A DNA stretch of 7,630 bases from HGM04593 sp045634365 (GTDB taxonomy: Bacteria > Bacteroidota > Bacteroidia > Bacteroidales > Bacteroidaceae): the NCBI GenBank assembly GCA_045634365.1, contig JAZRAC010000055.1, positions 1 to 7,630 on the forward strand, in the 5' to 3' direction. The notes beneath the pieces were generated by a model, which worked only from the letters and a program-made list of their open reading frames with translations, ran no database searches and was not told the DNA's origin. Positions 5,458 to 7,630 of this stretch are shown piece by piece. The translations under genes and the position numbers were made by a program. Numbering within the stretch: the first letter of the stretch is position 1; every line of letters begins with the position of its first letter.

Positions 5458-5467
5458 CATTTTACTT

Positions 5468-6496
5468 ATGAGAAAATTTACCCTATTTTTCGCGTCGTTG
5501 TTCATCACTATTGGTGCAATGGCACAGACGGCAGTAGTCACTGTCAACAATGTCGGTACTGCACCCTACCAATTGAGCGACGAAGATGCGGCAAATATTT
5601 TCGCCCTCGACAATCTTACGATAGTCTTGGATGTAACAACAGCATCTACAATCGACGGTCGTGGCGCATTCTTCTGCGTTGCAGACCCCAAGCAACCTGT
5701 TCCCGACAGTTTTTCAGGAACAAACACTTCGTACATGGCTTGCGGACACAACGGCCAAGCCATTGCGTACATAGCTGCAGCAAAAAGCAACCAGCATTTT
5801 TCAACCGGCACAATACCCGCCAACAGCACTATAAGACTGGCATTCGTTTTTGACAAAACAAACAACCTGTTCAAGTCGTATATAGGCAACAGCAATACAA
5901 ACTGGACAATGAACCGCAACTTCGGAAGTTACGAAATTGCCACTCCAAAAATGGTAAAAGAAGATTTTGAGAATGCCAAGATATACATTGGTGGAGGTAT
6001 GGCAGGCGACGCTGCACAGGAAACCTGCGATGCCACCATACACGATGTAAGAATTTACAGCGACGCTCTCACAATTGAAGAAATAAAGGCCCTTCCCAAA
6101 ATACACGTTACAGATGTTGCCGATTTCGCAAATGGCAAAATATACACATTTACTACCACCCGTGGCAAAATGGGCGCAAATGAGAACAGCAGCAATGTAA
6201 TATCTACCGCCAAAACAAGCGTAAGCAACACCGATACCGATTTCTTCAAATGGACTGTTTATAAATCGGAGAACAACAACTACTACCTCTACAACATAGG
6301 TAAACAGATGTTTATGGGCGTGCAAAGCAGCAACAACGCATCGGTACCCTTTGCAGCAACACCGCAAGGAAGAGATTTTACATTCAAAAAATCGAACAAC
6401 GCAGCCTACCCCATAATGTTCTCAACCGACAATGCGGGTGTAGTCAACCACTCGGGCAGCCACGGCGAAGGCCTTATCACTTGGACCGGTGGATAG
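5468..6496 (+). CDS. Secreted LamG/sialidase-N-like protein, cut short by in-frame TAG
   Basis: As read conventionally this is a 342-residue exported protein. A signal peptide (MRKFTLFFASLFITIGAMAQ, likely cut after AQ at 20) is followed by a concanavalin-A-like LamG domain (about 22-210). That domain ends with the typical IYIGGGM (172-178) and HDVRIYSDALTIEEIKAL (192-209). It resembles the carbohydrate-binding N-domain of Bacteroidales sialidases. From about 213 a beta-rich module (GKIYTFTTTRGKM, YYLYNIGKQMFMG) begins, perhaps trefoil-like. It is cut at TAG (6494-6496) straight after LITWTGG, in mid-domain. The same frame stays open with matching style for 378 codons more, so the natural protein is probably longer than 720 residues. 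No catalytic site is visible. I infer a surface glycan-binding or adhesive role; family and truncation are clear, function is not. Confidence 0.8.
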   Translation: MRKFTLFFASLFITIGAMAQTAVVTVNNVGTAPYQLSDEDAANIFALDNLTIVLDVTTASTIDGRGAFFCVADPKQPVPDSFSGTNTSYMACGHNGQAIAYIAAAKSNQHFSTGTIPANSTIRLAFVFDKTNNLFKSYIGNSNTNWTMNRNFGSYEIATPKMVKEDFENAKIYIGGGMAGDAAQETCDATIHDVRIYSDALTIEEIKALPKIHVTDVADFANGKIYTFTTTRGKMGANENSSNVISTAKTSVSNTDTDFFKWTVYKSENNNYYLYNIGKQMFMGVQSSNNASVPFAATPQGRDFTFKKSNNAAYPIMFSTDNAGVVNHSGSHGEGLITWTGG

Positions 6497-7630
6497 GAAA
6501 ACCTAAACGATGCCGGCAGCAACCACAAAGTAGAAATTGTCGGCACCCTCGACAATGAAACTATCGAAACAATAGCAAGCCTTGTTGCTACATTTGAAGA
6601 GGATAATACCGAAGCTGTTACAGCACTGCAAGCAGCCATCGACGCAGCAAATGCAATGAACGAATACATTGGTACAGGGCTAGGAAAATACACCTACACA
6701 GGTGAAGGTACTTTTGCCGCTGCTGTTGCCGGATATCAAACATATATTGACGGTATTACATCGACAATTACCCCCACTCCCGCCGAGGTTGATGGAAAAA
6801 CAACAGAGCTCAATAACCTTGTAGAATCACTCACATTTAATATTCCCGCTGCCGGCAGCTACATACGCATTAAAGCCGTTGCTGGCTGGAATGACGATGC
6901 TCCTTATTTAACATCTGTAAATTCAGAGAGCAACACCACTCGTGCCGCCTTTGTTGCTAACGCCGATGCAAGCACCATCTTCTACTTCGATGGAAACAAC
7001 CTTATTTCATACGCTTCGGGCAACTACCTTGTAAGCAACAGCAACTTCCTCGGTTACAATGGTGTACAAGAGAGCGGCTCAAAGATTGCCTTCTACGCAG
7101 CATCAAACAACTTGACCGGTGCATACAACATCAGCTTCAATGATGGTAACCGTTGGTTGTATGTTAATCCGGGCAATTACACCGATGCAGGTTCACGTGG
7201 TACCCAAAAAGGCTACTGCTTCAACCTCGAAGAGGTAGAGACTCTCCCCGTTACAATCACAAGCGCAGGCTATGCAACATTCTATGCTCCCGTAGATGTT
7301 ACTTACGAAGGTATTGAGGCTTATTACACCACAGGCGAAGTTAACGATGAGAAATACCTCCAATTGGTTGACTTCGAAGGTACAATTCCTGCAAAAGAGG
7401 GTGCTATACTCAAAGGCAACGAAGGTACATACAACCTCACAATAAGCAGCGGAGCAACAGCTATCGAGAGCAACAAACTCACCGGTACAGCTGCTACAAA
7501 ACTCATCAACAAAGAGGAGGGTGCTTACTACATCCTTGGCAAGAACAGCGAAGGCACAGTAGGTCTTTACAACCCCGTAAACGGTGAAACTACCAATGCA
7601 TTCTACAACGCCGGCCACAAGGCTTATATG
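6497..7630 (+). pseudogene. In-frame continuation of the LamG protein after the TAG (3' partial)
   Basis: The frame of the preceding gene continues with no further stop to the window edge (378 codons). It starts ENLNDAGSNHKVEIV, completing the beta-rich module cut by the TAG. Next comes a helical, Ala/Glu-rich spacer (about codons 360-455 of the joined frame). A second beta-rich module follows from about 465 (SYIRIKAVAGW, YLVSNSNFLGYNG, RWLYVNPGNY). From about 594 comes a domain (VTITSAGYATFYAPVDVTYE...GAILKGNEG...YYILGKN) that typically precedes the 'IYDLQGRKV' tail in Bacteroidales secreted proteins. The first in-frame ATG is at 6656, without a signal peptide, so independent expression would not give an exported protein. 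Nonsense mutation, rare readthrough or sequencing error all fit; coding character is undegraded, implying the event is recent or tolerated. Confidence 0.75.

Larger units (their letters stand above)
5158..5467. other. Divergent control region between marC-family gene and secreted-protein gene
   Basis: This 310-base gap holds no gene beyond a six-codon upstream ORF. It contains a -7 box for each direction (minus strand 5237-5244, plus strand 5360-5367), an AT-rich middle with palindromes, and a leader hairpin at 5387-5421. The plus-strand transcript would have a leader of roughly 90 bases. No tRNA, known riboswitch or mobile-element terminus was recognised. Confidence 0.65.

Noticed and set aside
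7193..7618. Minus-strand open frame of 141 residues (and similar antisense frames under other genes)
   Set aside because: It is antisense to a well-supported coding frame, with Cys/Val-rich composition typical of a shadow reading frame and no promoter or family match.
5468..7630. Alternative genetic code with TAG as Gln (as in some phages)
   Set aside because: TAG is the natural stop of the DUF4199, GT2 and DUF6452 genes here, which end at their normal family lengths, and the window looks chromosomal rather than phage.
1..7630. tRNA, rRNA, insertion sequence or integration-site signatures
   Set aside because: I saw no cloverleaf-like T-arm sequences, rRNA segments, transposase genes or terminal inverted repeats with target duplications.

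Overview
The window looks like a chromosomal segment from a gut- or oral-type Bacteroidales bacterium. Four things point there: promoters of the Bacteroidetes type (TAnnTTTG near -7), little Shine-Dalgarno signal, a secreted protein ending in the 'IYDLQGRKV...GVYI' tail, and lineage-restricted families (DUF4199, DUF6452, DUF6048). Genus cannot be assigned from the sequence alone. TAG, TAA and TGA all end ordinary genes here, so the code is standard.

Layout: (1) 1-288 is the C-terminus of a secreted cohesin-like protein with a sorting-type tail. (2) 289-794 has no credible gene. It holds a cluster of REP-like GC-rich hairpins (the first probably a terminator), a second multi-hairpin block, an AT-rich spacer and a promoter. 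(3) 795-1322 encodes a DUF4199 membrane protein. (4) 1354-1383 is a near-consensus promoter driving a tight run of four genes (1413-4516): a polyprenyl-phosphate-type GT2 glycosyltransferase, a DUF6452 lipoprotein, a DUF6048 beta-barrel-like protein and an ApbE-type FAD:protein FMN transferase. (5) A MarC-family membrane protein converges on the minus strand (4552-5157). (6) 5158-5467 is a divergent control region with one -7 box per direction, palindromes, a leader hairpin and a six-codon upstream ORF. (7) 5468 to the window end is a long secreted protein with a LamG/sialidase-N-like domain, interrupted by an in-frame TAG at codon 343. The frame then stays open for 378 more codons to the edge.

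The four-gene run has an envelope theme: a membrane glycosyltransferase, a lipoprotein, an outer-membrane-like barrel and an extracytoplasmic flavin transferase. The proteins at the two window edges are both large modular surface or secreted proteins. The most notable observation is the amber codon splitting the lectin-like protein, followed by the hairpin repeat cluster and a duplicated 30-bp promoter-bearing segment around 1294-1404. I did not find strong evidence for a wholly new system. Most of the window is recognisable Bacteroidales envelope biology.
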